Shown: positions 9,190 to 19,173, numbered from the stretch's first letter. The stretch: DNA of 64,000 nucleotides from Hyphomicrobiales bacterium (GCA_900465915.1 UBKJ01000017.1:1-64000); one strand, 5' to 3'. Notes: generated by a model from the letters alone, not told the origin. Program-made: numbers and translations.

Positions 9190-9804
9190 ATGCGCCTTTA
9201 TTATCATCCCGTCTCCACATGCAGCCGCCGCGTCCTGATGGCGGCGCATGCGCTCAACGTCGAGCTCGACCTGGTTGCGGTCGACCTGTTCAAGGGCGCG
9301 CAGCATGCGCCGGATTTTCTCAAGCTCAATCCGAACCACCGCGTGCCGGTGCTGGCCGACGGCGATTTCGTGCTGTGGGAATCCTACGCCATCATGCAAT
9401 ATCTGGCCGACCGCGCGCCGGGCCAGACGCTTTATCCCACGGACCCGCAAGCGCGCGCCGACGTCAATCGCTGGCTGTTCTGGTGCGGGTCGGATTTCAT
9501 GCCCGGTTGCAGCATTCTCAACTGGGAGAACAAGATCAAGCCCATGGCCGGGATCGGGCCGAGCGACCCGGCCGAGGCGGCGCGGGGCGAGGCGCTGCTG
9601 CGCAAGGCTGCCGTGCTGCTCGATAGCCATCTCGAAGGCCGCGAATGGATCTGCGGCGGCCTCACGCTGGCCGACCTCGCCGTGGCCGCGCCGCTGGCCG
9701 ATGCGGCGGGCTCGAAATTTCCCGTCGGCGACCTCGTCCATCTCCAGCGCTGGTTCGGGCGGGCGCGGGGGCTCGATTGCTGGCGGGCGACGGAGGCGGC
9801 ATGA
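9190..9804 (+). CDS. Glutathione S-transferase family protein
   Basis: A 204-residue cytosolic GST-fold protein starting at ATG 9190 (MRLYYHPVSTCSRRV). The thioredoxin-like N-terminal domain contains the cis-Pro motif NHRVPVLADGD and the glutathione gamma-glutamyl site WESYAIMQYL. The all-helical C-terminal domain ends with GLTLADLAVAAPLA, the conserved N-capping motif region. It resembles theta/beta-class bacterial GSTs; the substrate is not predictable. It lies directly after the WYL regulator, and a hairpin terminator starts just after its stop. Confidence 0.9.
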   Translation: MRLYYHPVSTCSRRVLMAAHALNVELDLVAVDLFKGAQHAPDFLKLNPNHRVPVLADGDFVLWESYAIMQYLADRAPGQTLYPTDPQARADVNRWLFWCGSDFMPGCSILNWENKIKPMAGIGPSDPAEAARGEALLRKAAVLLDSHLEGREWICGGLTLADLAVAAPLADAAGSKFPVGDLVHLQRWFGRARGLDCWRATEAA

Positions 9805-9836
9805 AAAAACGGCCCGGTCTGAGACCGGGCCGTTTC
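9804..9836. terminator. Bidirectional intrinsic terminator between GST and ndvA
   Basis: A ten-base GC-rich stem (9809-9818 pairing with 9824-9833) with a five-base loop. It is followed by TTT on the plus strand and by a run of T on the minus strand (AAAAAA at 9804-9809). It is placed to end both the GST and the ndvA transcripts. Confidence 0.85.
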
Positions 9837-9853
9837 ATGTCTTGCGGCGGGGC

Positions 9854-11653
9854 TTAGGCGACGCCCTTGGCGGGGAAGGGCATCACGTTGCTGCCCTCAT
9901 GCGCCTCGGCGGGCTTGGCCGTCTTGTCCTCGACCAGCAGGCCGCCGGCGCGGAGCAGGGCGGCGAAGCGGCCGTTCTTGGCGGCCAGTTCGTCGAAGCT
10001 GCCGCGCTCGATCAGATGGCCGCGATCCATGAACAGGACCTGGTCGGCCGAGCGGACCGTCGACAGGCGGTGCGCGATGATGAAGGTGGTGCGGTTGTCG
10101 CTCAATTCGTCGACCGCGTGCTTGACCTTCTCCTCGGTCTCCACGTCCAGCGCGCTGGTGGCTTCGTCCAGCACGAGGATGGGCGAATCCTTGAGGATGG
10201 CGCGGGCGATGGCCAGGCGCTGGCGCTCGCCGCCGGAAAGCTGCGAGCCGCGCTCGCCGACCACCGTGTCGTAGCCGCTGCTCTTGGCCAGGATGAAGTC
10301 GTGCGCGGCGGCGGCCTTGGCGGCCTTGTGCACGTCCTCGTGGCCGGCGTCGGCGCGGCCGATCAGGATGTTCTCCTCGATCGAGCGGTTGAACAGGCCG
10401 GCGTCCTGGAACACGGTGGCGATGGCGTGGCGCAGCGAGCGGCGGCTGACCGTGCGGGTGTCGACGCCGTCGACCAGGATGCGGCCGGCCGCCGGATCGA
10501 AGACGCGCTGCAAGAGGTTGATCAGCGTGGTCTTGCCGGCGCCGGTCGGGCCGACGATGGCGACCGTCTGGCCGGGCTTGACCTCGAAGGACACGTCGTA
10601 GACGCCCTGGCCCGAATTGGGGAACTCGAAGGTGACGTTGTCGAAGACGATGTCGCCCTTGACGTTCTCGAGGTCGGTGACGCCCTCCGGCTCCTTGCGG
10701 TCGGCGGTGGCGTCCTCCATCTCGAAGAACTCCTCCAGCTTGGCGCGGGCGGTGACGGTCTGGTTGATGAAGGCGCTGATCTGGTCGAGGCGGCCGATCA
10801 TGAGCTGGGCGAAGCCGATGAAGGCGATGACGTCGCCCACCCGCATCTGGCCCTTGGTCACGAAATAGGAGCCGAGCAGCAGCACCACGACCATGGAGAA
10901 GGTCGAGGCCATGCGGTTGAGGCCGTTGGCCAGCGCCCACCAGTTGAGCACCGGGAACTGCGCCTTTTCCAGATCGCGCGCATAGTCGCGCAGCGCCTGC
11001 GTCTCCGACGCGATGCGGTTGTAGCTCTGCACGACCGAGACGTTGCTGATCGTGTCCGAGACATGCTCGAACACCTTGTGGTGGTGCTTCTCGACCGCTT
11101 CCTGCCCGTCCTTGGTCTTGCGCATGACGAGCTGGCCGATCATGACGTAGATCACGCCCAGCACGATCAGCACCAGCGACATGCGCAGGTCCATGCGCAT
11201 GGCGACGGGGATCAGCGTGCCCAGCGCCACCACGGTGGTGAGATGCTGGCGCATGAATTCGAGCCACAGGGTGAACAGCGAATCCGTGGCGCGGATCAGC
11301 GTGTGCAGCGCGTTGGAGGTGCCGCGCTTCTGGTGCCAGGCTAGCGGCATGGTGATGATGCGCTCGTAGGAGTCGATCATCACGCCGAGGCGGCGGCGAT
11401 GCGCCAGCCGGTCGGCCCCGCGCGCCACGAAGACGGCGGCGATGATGTTGAAGCCGCCGAGGCCCGCCCACATGGCGAGCTGGGTGAAGATATCGCCCTT
11501 GTCGGAGATGGCCTGGATGACGCGGCCGAACAGGATCGGCTCGGCCAGCATGACGACGGCCACGACGACGCTGGCGACGCACATCGTGATCGTCGCGGTC
11601 TTTTCGACCGCAAGATACTTCATGGCCCGCCAGTAGATCTTGAGCAACGACAC
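9854..11653 (-). CDS. ndvA: Cyclic beta-1,2-glucan ABC exporter (NdvA/ChvA/Cgt)
   Basis: Exports cyclic beta-1,2-glucan across the inner membrane; in rhizobia, Agrobacterium and Brucella it is needed for osmoadaptation and host interaction. The 599-residue half-transporter starts at GTG (11651-11653, GGGAG seven bases upstream). It has an N-terminal exporter membrane domain with about six helices (residues 20-300). The nucleotide-binding domain carries Walker A GPTGAGKTT, signature LSGGERQRLA, Walker B ILVLDEATS and H-loop IIAHRLST. The length and opening MSLLKIYWRAMKYLAVEK match the NdvA family. The glucan synthase ndvB is not in the window. Confidence 0.93.
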   Translation of the reverse strand: MSLLKIYWRAMKYLAVEKTATITMCVASVVVAVVMLAEPILFGRVIQAISDKGDIFTQLAMWAGLGGFNIIAAVFVARGADRLAHRRRLGVMIDSYERIITMPLAWHQKRGTSNALHTLIRATDSLFTLWLEFMRQHLTTVVALGTLIPVAMRMDLRMSLVLIVLGVIYVMIGQLVMRKTKDGQEAVEKHHHKVFEHVSDTISNVSVVQSYNRIASETQALRDYARDLEKAQFPVLNWWALANGLNRMASTFSMVVVLLLGSYFVTKGQMRVGDVIAFIGFAQLMIGRLDQISAFINQTVTARAKLEEFFEMEDATADRKEPEGVTDLENVKGDIVFDNVTFEFPNSGQGVYDVSFEVKPGQTVAIVGPTGAGKTTLINLLQRVFDPAAGRILVDGVDTRTVSRRSLRHAIATVFQDAGLFNRSIEENILIGRADAGHEDVHKAAKAAAAHDFILAKSSGYDTVVGERGSQLSGGERQRLAIARAILKDSPILVLDEATSALDVETEEKVKHAVDELSDNRTTFIIAHRLSTVRSADQVLFMDRGHLIERGSFDELAAKNGRFAALLRAGGLLVEDKTAKPAEAHEGSNVMPFPAKGVA

Positions 11654-11681
11654 TTTCGCACTCCCGCTCGTTCAGTTGTCA

Positions 11682-11696
11682 CTGTACATGATACAG
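11682..11696. promoter_or_regulatory. Short inverted repeat CTGTA-N5-TACAG upstream of ndvA
   Basis: CTGTA (11682-11686) and TACAG (11692-11696) flank five bases, 29 bases upstream of the ndvA start. The rest of the 11654-11926 gap is an AT-richer divergent promoter region without a convincing gene. The repeat could be an operator; there is no evidence for a specific regulator. Confidence 0.3.
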
Positions 11697-11926
11697 CTTG
11701 GGTTTTCCCGCAATAGGTGATGCCCGCCGGACATGGCGATTAGACGGCTACGGCGACCATAAATTAAAAAAGCATGTAACCGACTGTGATGATTCGATGT
11801 TTGCTTCGCGCGCCTTTGCGGGTCTGGGCGCGGGGCCAGAAATGTTCTGGCGTTCGCGCCGCCGCGCGGTTATGGACAGGGCGAAAGGGCGCGCCTCCCG
11901 CGCCCCATGGCAAGCGGACGGAACAT

Positions 11927-12910
11927 ATGGCTGGCGTCGAACAGAAGATCGTGGATACGGGCGAGGCGGGCATGCGGCTCGACCGCTGGTTCAAGGTCCA
12001 CTATCCGGGGCTGGGCTTCGGCCATCTGCAGAAGCTGCTGCGCTCGGGCCAGGTCCGCGTCGACGGCGGCCGGGTCAAGGCCGACAGCCGCCTGCAGGCC
12101 GGCCAGTCGGTACGCGTGCCGCCGCTCGGCGTCGACGAGAAGGCCGCCGGCCCCGTCACCGCGCGCACCATCCGCAGCCAGCAGGACGGCGACGTGCTGG
12201 CGCAGATGCTCATCTATGAGGACCCCAAGGTCTACGTCTTCAACAAGCCGGCCGGGCTCGCCGTGCAGGGCGGCTCGGGCGTGGCGCGCCATATCGACGG
12301 CATGCTGGAGGCCTGGCGCAACAAGCGGGGCGAGAAGCCGCGCCTCGTCCACCGCATCGACCGCGACACGTCGGGCGTGCTGGTGGTGGCGCGCACGCGC
12401 GGCGCGGCGCAGGCGCTGACCGCCGCCTTCCGCGAGCGCGACACCAAGAAGACCTATTGGGCGCTGGTCAAGGGCGTGCCGCGCAAGCGTGAGGACAAGA
12501 TCTCGACCTGGCTGGTCAAGGAGCAGACACCGGACGGCGACAAGATGCGCGTCTGCCAGCACGGCGAGCCGGATTCCGACCACGCCGTCTCCTATTACCG
12601 CATCGTCGAGAAGGCCGGCAACAACCTGACCTGGCTGGAGATGGAGCCCTATACCGGCCGCACGCACCAGCTGCGCGTCCACGCCGCCTATATCGGCCAT
12701 CCGATCATCGGCGACCCGAAATATTTCGAGGCCGACCAGAACTGGGAGTTTCCCGGCGGCATTCAGAAGCGGCTGCATCTCCATGCGCGCCGCATCGTCA
12801 TCCCCAACCCGTCGGGCGGCCTCATCGACGTCACCGCGCCGCTGCCGCCGCATATGGTGCAGTCGTGGAACCTCCTGGGCTTCGACGAGGCGAGTGCGGA
12901 AGACCGATGA
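11927..12910 (+). CDS. RluA/RluC-family 23S rRNA pseudouridine synthase
   Basis: Isomerises uridines in structured RNA, most likely 23S rRNA. The 327-residue protein is read from ATG 11927 because MAGVEQKIVDTGEAGMRLDR is the natural N-terminus; an upstream ATG at 11786 would add 47 implausible residues. An S4 RNA-binding domain (about residues 15-75, LDRWFKVHYPGLGFGHLQKLLRSGQVRVDG split over the domain) precedes the catalytic domain. The catalytic motif is HRIDRDTSG with its Asp, followed by YTGRTHQLRVH. It overlaps the next gene by four bases (ATGA). Assignment to RluC rather than RluD is not certain. Confidence 0.9.
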   Translation: MAGVEQKIVDTGEAGMRLDRWFKVHYPGLGFGHLQKLLRSGQVRVDGGRVKADSRLQAGQSVRVPPLGVDEKAAGPVTARTIRSQQDGDVLAQMLIYEDPKVYVFNKPAGLAVQGGSGVARHIDGMLEAWRNKRGEKPRLVHRIDRDTSGVLVVARTRGAAQALTAAFRERDTKKTYWALVKGVPRKREDKISTWLVKEQTPDGDKMRVCQHGEPDSDHAVSYYRIVEKAGNNLTWLEMEPYTGRTHQLRVHAAYIGHPIIGDPKYFEADQNWEFPGGIQKRLHLHARRIVIPNPSGGLIDVTAPLPPHMVQSWNLLGFDEASAEDR

Positions 12911-13557
12911 AGCTCGTCCTGTTCGATTGCGACGGCACGCTGGTCGACAGCGGCGACACGATCCATCGCTGCATGGAGACGTGTTTCCTGGAAGCCGGCT
13001 TCGCGGCGCCCACGGCGGCCGCCACGCGCTCGATCATCGGCCTGTCGCTGCCGCTGGCCATCGCGCGGCTTCTCGGCCGCGAGCCGGACGCGACGGTGGA
13101 CCGGCTGACGCAGGGCTACAAGGACAGCTTCACCCGCTTCCGCCAAGAGCCGGATTTCTCCGAGCCGCTCTATGACGGCGTGCTGCCGCTTCTCGCCGCG
13201 CTCGGCGCGCGCGACGACCTGCTGCTCGGGATCGTGACCGGCAAGTCGCGGCGCGGGGTGCGCTCGATCTTCGAGCGGCACGGCATCGGCCGGCATTTCA
13301 CGGTGATCCGCACCGCCGACGACTGCCCGTCCAAGCCGCATCCGGCCATGGTTCTTGAATCCTGCGCGGAAATGGGGATAGAACCGGCGCAGACCGTCGT
13401 GATCGGCGACGCGATCTACGACATGCAGATGGCGCGCGCGGCTGGGGCCACCGCCGCCGGCGTCTCGTGGGGCTATGGCGAGCGGCATGCGCTGGCCGAG
13501 GCCGGCGCGCATCACGTGCTGGACGCGCCCGCCGATCTCCACGCCCTCCTGGCCTGA
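12907..13557 (+). CDS. HAD-superfamily hydrolase (HAD-IA phosphatase)
   Basis: A 216-residue haloacid dehalogenase-type phosphatase translationally coupled to the pseudouridine synthase (ATGA). Motif I is FDCDGTLVDSGD with the nucleophile and acid/base Asp. Motif II is the VTGKSRRG Thr region, and motifs III and IV are SKPHPAMV and GDAIYDMQMA. The cap inserted after motif I is the helical subfamily IA type. The preceding RluC-like gene and the following ATP12 gene keep this order in related genomes. The substrate is unknown; phosphoglycolate is one option, but a better gph candidate lies at 18294-18992. Confidence 0.85.
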   Translation: MKLVLFDCDGTLVDSGDTIHRCMETCFLEAGFAAPTAAATRSIIGLSLPLAIARLLGREPDATVDRLTQGYKDSFTRFRQEPDFSEPLYDGVLPLLAALGARDDLLLGIVTGKSRRGVRSIFERHGIGRHFTVIRTADDCPSKPHPAMVLESCAEMGIEPAQTVVIGDAIYDMQMARAAGATAAGVSWGYGERHALAEAGAHHVLDAPADLHALLA

Positions 13558-13570
13558 CAAGGACGAAACC

Positions 13571-14359
13571 ATGCGCGATATCCTGAGCGACCTCGAAGCC
13601 GGCAAGCAGCTTTCGGACGAAAACCCTATCGTGCGGGCGCAGAAGCAGATGCTGGCGCAACTGCCCAAGCGCTTCTACGAGAAGGCGGAGGCCGCCGAGG
13701 CCGAGGGCGGCTATGCGGTGCATCTCGACGGCCGTCCGGTCAAGACGCCGGCGCGCAAGCCGCTGGTCCTGCCGACCAAGGCCGCCGCCGAGATGGTGGC
13801 TCGGGAGTTCGCCGCGCAGGAAAAGGTGATCGACCCGGCCAAGATGCCGGCGACGCGGCTGGTCAACACCGCCATCGACGGCATAGCGCTCGACCCGCAG
13901 GCGGTGCTGGAGGACATCCTCCGCTTCGCCGGCGCGGACCTTTTGTGCTACCGCGCCGGCTCGCCGGAAGAGCTGGCGCGCCGCCAGACCAAAGGTTGGG
14001 ACCCGCTGATCGACTGGGCCGAAGGCCTGGGCGCGCGCTTCGCGCTGGCCGAGGGCGTCATGCATGTCGAGCAGCCGCGCGAGGCCATCGCCGCCTTCGG
14101 CGTGCATCTTTCGGCCTTCCGTGATCCGATCGCGCTCGCCTGCCTGCACACGATGACGACGCTGACCGGCTCGGCCATCCTGGCGCTGGCCGTGGCGAAG
14201 GGCGAGATTTCGGCGGAGGAAGGCTGGTTGCGCGCCCATATCGACGAGGACTGGACCATCGAGCAATGGGGCGAGGACGCCGAGGCCGCCGTGCGCCGGG
14301 CGAACCGGTGGGTGGAGATGATGGCGGCCGCCGGCATGCTGGCGGCGCTCGCCGGCTGA
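13571..14359 (+). CDS. ATP12 family F1-ATPase assembly chaperone
   Basis: ATP12 binds the F1 alpha subunit during ATP synthase assembly; the family is shared by mitochondria and alphaproteobacteria. The 262-residue protein starts at ATG 13571 (MRDILSDLEAGKQLS). It contains the family landmarks PKRFYEKAEAAE, VHLDGRPVKTPARKPL, EFAAQEKVIDPAKMPATRLVNTAIDG and the Glu-containing WEQ-like segment near the C-terminus (DEDWTIEQWGEDAEA). It follows the HAD gene by 13 bases and ends before a strong terminator. Confidence 0.9.
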   Translation: MRDILSDLEAGKQLSDENPIVRAQKQMLAQLPKRFYEKAEAAEAEGGYAVHLDGRPVKTPARKPLVLPTKAAAEMVAREFAAQEKVIDPAKMPATRLVNTAIDGIALDPQAVLEDILRFAGADLLCYRAGSPEELARRQTKGWDPLIDWAEGLGARFALAEGVMHVEQPREAIAAFGVHLSAFRDPIALACLHTMTTLTGSAILALAVAKGEISAEEGWLRAHIDEDWTIEQWGEDAEAAVRRANRWVEMMAAAGMLAALAG

Positions 14360-14393
14360 GCCGGCGCTTTAAAAAGCCTCTCTAATCCTCTGA

Positions 14394-14428
14394 AAATAAA
14401 AAACCCGGCGCAAGCCGGGTTTTCTGTT
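14394..14428. terminator. Bidirectional terminator between ATP12 gene and glnA
   Basis: Stem AACCCGGC (14402-14409) and GCCGGGTT (14414-14421) with loop GCAA. It has an A-rich left flank (14394-14403, a T tract on the minus strand) and TTTCTGTTT on the right. It serves the convergent ATP12 and glnA transcripts. Confidence 0.85.
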
Positions 14429-14469
14429 TGGTGACGAGGGCGCGGCGAATGAACGCCGCGCCGCAGGCG

Positions 14470-15879
14470 TCAGACCGAGTAGTACATGTCGAACTCGACC
14501 GGATGCGGCGTCATTTCGAAGCGCATCACCTCGGCCATCTTGAGCTCGATGAAGGAGTCGATCTGGTCGTCGGAGAACACGCCGCCGGCCTTGAGGAATT
14601 CGCGGTCCTTGTCGAGCGACTGCAGGGCTTCGCGCAGCGAGCCGCAGACGGTCGGGATCTGCTTCAGTTCCTTGGCGGGCAGGTCGTAGAGGTCCTTGTC
14701 CATGGCCTGGCCGGGATGGATCTTGTTCTTGATGCCGTCGAGGCCGGCCATCAGCAGCGCCGAGAAGGCGAGGTACGGGTTGGCGGACGGGTCCGGGAAG
14801 CGGACTTCCAGGCGCTTCGACTTCGGCGACGAGCCGAAGGGGATGCGGCAGGACGCCGAACGGTTGCGGGCCGAATAGGCCAGCAGCACCGGGGCCTCGT
14901 AGCCCGGGACCAGACGCTTGTAGGAGTTGGTCGACGGGTTGGTGAAGGCGTTGACGGCCTTGGCGTGCTTGATGACGCCGCCGATGAAGAACAGGCAGTT
15001 CTCCGACAGGCCGGCATATTCGTTGCCGGCGAAGGTCGGCTTGCCATCCTTCCAGATCGAGAAGTGGACGTGCATGCCCGAGCCGTTGTCGCCGAAGACC
15101 GGCTTCGGCATGAAGGTGGCCGTCTTGCCATAGGCGTTGGCGACCTGGTGCACGACGTATTTCTGGATCTGGATCTTGTCGGCGTTGCGGACCAGCGTGT
15201 CGAACTTGGTGCCCAGCTCATGCTGCGCCGAGGCCACTTCGTGATGGTGCTTCTCGACGGTGACGCCCATCTCGGACAGGACGGTCAGCATCTCGGAGCG
15301 CATGTCCTGCAGGCTGTCGACCGGCGGCACCGGGAAATAGCCGCCCTTGACGCGCGGACGGTGGCCGAGATTGCCCGACTCGTAGTCGGTGTCGTCGTTG
15401 GACGGAAGCTCCGCGCTGTCGAGCTTGAAGCCGGTGTTGTAGGGGTCGGACTTGAACTTGACGTCGTCGAAGACGAAGAACTCGGCTTCCGGGCCGACAT
15501 AGACCGTGTCGCCGACGCCGAGCGACTTGAGATAGGCCTCGGCCTTCTTGGCGGTCGTGCGCGGGTCGCGGCTGTAGCTCTCGCCGGAGATCGGCTCGAG
15601 GATGTCGCACAGGATCACCATGGTCGACTGGGCGAAGAACGGGTCGACATGCGCGGTGGCCGGATCGGGCATCAGCACCATGTCGGATTCGTTGATGGCC
15701 TTCCAGCCGGCGATGGACGAGCCGTCGAACATGACGCCGTCAACGAACATGTCCTCATCGACCAGGCCGACGTCCATGGTCACGTGGTGCAGCTTGCCCT
15801 TGGGATCGGTGAAACGCAGGTCCAGAAACTTGACGTCGTTGTCCTTGATCTGTTTCAGGATGTCGTTGGCAGTCGTCAT
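14470..15879 (-). CDS. glnA: Glutamine synthetase type I
   Basis: Makes glutamine from glutamate, ammonia and ATP; the main entry of ammonium into metabolism. At 469 residues it is the usual length for dodecameric GSI-beta. Visible motifs are [19 protein letters not shown] (metal-binding Glu), the [10 protein letters not shown] signature and [10 protein letters not shown] (substrate loop). The segment [11 protein letters not shown] contains the tyrosine adenylylated by GlnE. It lies 53 bases downstream of glnB, behind the shared sigma-54 promoter, so its transcription probably responds to NtrC and its activity to GlnE adenylylation. Confidence 0.98.
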   Translation of the reverse strand: MTTANDILKQIKDNDVKFLDLRFTDPKGKLHHVTMDVGLVDEDMFVDGVMFDGSSIAGWKAINESDMVLMPDPATAHVDPFFAQSTMVILCDILEPISGESYSRDPRTTAKKAEAYLKSLGVGDTVYVGPEAEFFVFDDVKFKSDPYNTGFKLDSAELPSNDDTDYESGNLGHRPRVKGGYFPVPPVDSLQDMRSEMLTVLSEMGVTVEKHHHEVASAQHELGTKFDTLVRNADKIQIQKYVVHQVANAYGKTATFMPKPVFGDNGSGMHVHFSIWKDGKPTFAGNEYAGLSENCLFFIGGVIKHAKAVNAFTNPSTNSYKRLVPGYEAPVLLAYSARNRSASCRIPFGSSPKSKRLEVRFPDPSANPYLAFSALLMAGLDGIKNKIHPGQAMDKDLYDLPAKELKQIPTVCGSLREALQSLDKDREFLKAGGVFSDDQIDSFIELKMAEVMRFEMTPHPVEFDMYYSV

Positions 15880-15932
15880 AATGATTTCCTATTGGTGGAT
15901 TGTACGTGTACCGGACGGCGTTCCCGCCGGGA

Positions 15933-16536
<604 letters not shown>

Positions 16537-16588
16537 TTGCGGAAACGCCGCCGCCGCGTCTTAATCGGCGCCAGAGGAGAACCGGCCC

Positions 16589-18073
16589 ATGTACGAATTG
16601 CTGACGCCCGAGGAAATGTCGATCGCCGACCGGCGCACCGTGGAAAGCGGCCGCCGCGACGGCTTTTCGCTGATGCTGGAGGCGGGCCGGGCGGTGGCCG
16701 AGGTGGCGCGGCGCATGTTCCCGGCAGGCAGGCCGGCGGCGGTGCTGTGCGGGCCGGGGAACAATGGCGGCGACGGCTATGTGGCGGCGCAGGCGCTGCT
16801 GGAGGCGGGGCGGGACGTGGTCTGCTTCGCCGCCGGGCGGCCGCGGCCGGGGACCGACGCCATGCGGGCGCAGCTTTCCTACAAGGGCGAGATCCGCAGC
16901 CTGAACGAATTCGCGCCGGCGAGCTTCGGCGGCGTAATCGACGCGCTTTACGGCGCGGGGCTGGCGCGGGCCGTGGAGGGCGCGGAGGCGGTCGCCATCG
17001 ACGCGCTCAACCAATCCGACCTGCCGGTGGTGGCGGTGGACCTGCCGAGTGGGATCTCCGGCCTCAGCGGCCGGGCGCTGGGCGCGGCGGTGCGGGCGCG
17101 GGCCACCGTGACCTTTTTCCGCAAGAAGCCGGGCCATCTGCTGCAGCCGGGGCGGGCGCATTGCGGCGTGCTGCACGTGGCCGATATCGGTATCGCCGAC
17201 GCGGTGCTGGAGGCGATCCGGCCGCGCCTGCACGAGAACGCGCCGGAGCTGTGGCGCGAGGCGCTGCCGTCGCCGGGCGTCGAGGCCTATAAATATAGCC
17301 GCGGCCATGCGGCGGTTTTCTCAGGCAGGGCGCACGCCACCGGGGCGGCGCGGCTGTCGGCCATGGCGGCGGCGCGCAGCGGGGCGGGCGCGGTGACGCT
17401 GCTGTCGCCGCCCGACGCGATGGCGGTCAACGCCGCGCATCTGACCTCGATCATGCTGCGCGAGACGCGCAGCCTGCGCGACGTGGAAAGTTTCGTCGCC
17501 GCGCGCAAGGTGGCGGCCGCCGTGCTCGGCCCCGGCTACGGCGCGGCCGGTCCGGCGCGCGACCATGCGCTGGCGCTGCTGGCGCAGGCGGAGCCGTTCC
17601 GGGCGCTGGTGCTCGACGCCGACGGGATCACCGCCTTCGAGGACCAGCCGGAGCGGCTGTTCACAAATCCGCGCCGCGCGGCGCTTGTGCTGACGCCGCA
17701 CGAGGGCGAGTTCGGCCGGCTGTTCCCCGACCTGGCCCGGCGGGACGACCTCTCCAAGGTGGAGAAGGCCCGCGCCGCGGCCGGGCGCGCCCGGGCGGTG
17801 GTGATCTACAAGGGGCCGGACACGGTGATCGCCGCGCCGGACGGGCGGGCGGCGATCAACGCCAACGGCGTGCCGCACCTGGCCACGGCGGGCTCGGGCG
17901 ACGTGCTGGCGGGGATCGTCTGCGGGCTTCTGGCGCAGGGCATGGAGGCCTTCCCGGCCGCCTGCGCCGCCGTCTGGTGCCACGCCGACGCCGCCCGCCG
18001 CTTCGGCCCCGGCCTGCTGGCCGAGGACCTGCCGGACATGCTGCCGAAAGTGTGGGGCGCGCTGGCGCGTTGA
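16589..18073 (+). CDS. Bifunctional NAD(P)H-hydrate epimerase / ADP-dependent NAD(P)H-hydrate dehydratase
   Basis: Repairs hydrated NAD(P)H: the N-terminal YjeF/NnrE domain epimerises NAD(P)HX and the C-terminal ribokinase-fold NnrD domain dehydrates the S form using ADP. The 494-residue protein starts at ATG 16589 after AGAGGAGA. The epimerase domain (about 10-210) has CGPGNNGGDGYV and AVDLPSGISG. The dehydratase domain (about 225-490) has LGPGYG, TPHEGEFGRLF and the catalytic loop ATAGSGDVLAGI. The fusion order matches E. coli YjeF (nnr). A decayed copy of the last 60 or so bases lies just downstream. Confidence 0.93.
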   Translation: MYELLTPEEMSIADRRTVESGRRDGFSLMLEAGRAVAEVARRMFPAGRPAAVLCGPGNNGGDGYVAAQALLEAGRDVVCFAAGRPRPGTDAMRAQLSYKGEIRSLNEFAPASFGGVIDALYGAGLARAVEGAEAVAIDALNQSDLPVVAVDLPSGISGLSGRALGAAVRARATVTFFRKKPGHLLQPGRAHCGVLHVADIGIADAVLEAIRPRLHENAPELWREALPSPGVEAYKYSRGHAAVFSGRAHATGAARLSAMAAARSGAGAVTLLSPPDAMAVNAAHLTSIMLRETRSLRDVESFVAARKVAAAVLGPGYGAAGPARDHALALLAQAEPFRALVLDADGITAFEDQPERLFTNPRRAALVLTPHEGEFGRLFPDLARRDDLSKVEKARAAAGRARAVVIYKGPDTVIAAPDGRAAINANGVPHLATAGSGDVLAGIVCGLLAQGMEAFPAACAAVWCHADAARRFGPGLLAEDLPDMLPKVWGALAR

Positions 18074-18121
18074 AACGGGTGTTTCAGCTTTCTGCTGGAC
18101 AGTGTCTGCGTCGCGCCAACG

Positions 18122-18184
18122 CGGCGCTTCGATCCCGGCCTACTGGCTGAGGACCTGCGGGCATGCTGCCTAAGGTGTGGGGGC
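18122..18184 (+). pseudogene. Decayed duplicate of the 3' end of the NAD(P)HX repair gene
   Basis: This stretch repeats 17998-18059, the codons for RFGPGLLAEDLPDMLPKVWG. Shared pieces include CGCTTCG, CCCGGCCT, GAGGACCTGC, CATGCTGCC and GTGTGGGG. There are roughly nine substitutions and a one-base deletion (CCGGACATG became CGGGCATG) that destroys the frame. It begins about 50 bases after the stop of the intact gene and is not coding. The remaining bases up to gph look non-coding. Confidence 0.8.
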
Positions 18185-18293
18185 AGGGCGCGCCAGGCCT
18201 GCACCACGCCGATGCAACACATCGCTTCGTCTTCTGCCGGACCGGAATGCGCGGACCGCTTCGGCTTACAAAAACGGTCCGGCGCGAAACGCC

Positions 18294-18992
18294 TCAGACG
18301 GGATCGGCCACCGCGCTGATCAGGCTCGCGGCCATGTCCGGCGTCAGCTCGTCGAAATGCGAGATGATGCGGCTCGGCTCGTAATGGCGGACATGCAGGT
18401 CGGTGTAGCCGTAATCCACCGCCACCACCGGAATGCCGGCCGCCTTGGCGGTGTCGATGTCGGTGCGGCTGTCGCCCACCATCACGGCGCGGTCGCGGTC
18501 GCCGCCGGCGCGCAGGATGGTTTCGGTGAGGTGGCGCGGATCGGGCTTGCGGAAGGCGAAGGTGTCGGAGCCGCAGATGGCGGCGAAGCGGTGCGCTTCG
18601 CCCAGCGCGGTCAGGAGTTGGACCGACAGGCTCTCATATTTGTTGGTGCAGACGGCCAGCGCGTAGCCTTCGGCGGCGAAGCGGTCCATGGCGGTCAGGA
18701 CGCCCGGATAGAAGGCCGAGCCGCCCGGCATATGGGCGGCGTAATAGGCGCGGAACTCCTCCACCAGCTCGTCCAGCCGCGCCTCGTCGACCTGCTTCTG
18801 CTGCGCCGCGAAGGCGCGCTCGATCATCATCCGGCCGCCCTGGCCGACGAAGCGGCGCAGCGCCTCGCGATCGGCCGTCTTCAGACCCGAGATGCTGAGG
18901 CAATGGTTGAGCGTGTCGAGAAGGTCCGGCGCGGTGTCGACGATGGTGCCGTCGAGATCGAAGACGATGATGGGTTTTGCGGCGGCGGACAT
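18294..18992 (-). CDS. gph: Phosphoglycolate phosphatase (HAD family)
   Basis: Removes 2-phosphoglycolate formed in DNA repair or oxygenation reactions. The 232-residue protein is read from the ATG at 18990-18992 (MSAAAKPIIVFDLDGTIVDT), which puts motif I close to the N-terminus; a start at 19055 adds 21 unlikely residues. Other motifs are CTNKYESL (Thr and Lys), RKPDPRHL and VMVGDSRTDIDTA. The helical cap (DLLDTLNHCLSISGL) and overall length fit Gph. It is divergent from rpiA, so both may share the 18993-19173 promoter region. Confidence 0.87.
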   Translation of the reverse strand: MSAAAKPIIVFDLDGTIVDTAPDLLDTLNHCLSISGLKTADREALRRFVGQGGRMMIERAFAAQQKQVDEARLDELVEEFRAYYAAHMPGGSAFYPGVLTAMDRFAAEGYALAVCTNKYESLSVQLLTALGEAHRFAAICGSDTFAFRKPDPRHLTETILRAGGDRDRAVMVGDSRTDIDTAKAAGIPVVAVDYGYTDLHVRHYEPSRIISHFDELTPDMAASLISAVADPV

Positions 18993-19173
18993 GGCGGCTC
19001 TTTCGGTTCTGTTTGCGGTGGCCGCATAGGTACTCCAACATGTCCGCCGGCTCAAGCATGCGCGAAAATCTGTGTCGCCAGGCGATAAGCGCTTTGTTGC
19101 GCGGCGGCCTCATGCTAGAGGCGTGCAAGGCCGGATGAAGAATCCGCGAAACGGACCGACGGGAATTTCGGGA

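Noticed and set aside
9248-11344. A 698-residue open frame on the plus strand over GST and ndvA
   Set aside because: It is antisense to the clear ABC exporter motifs of NdvA and crosses the terminator between the two genes.
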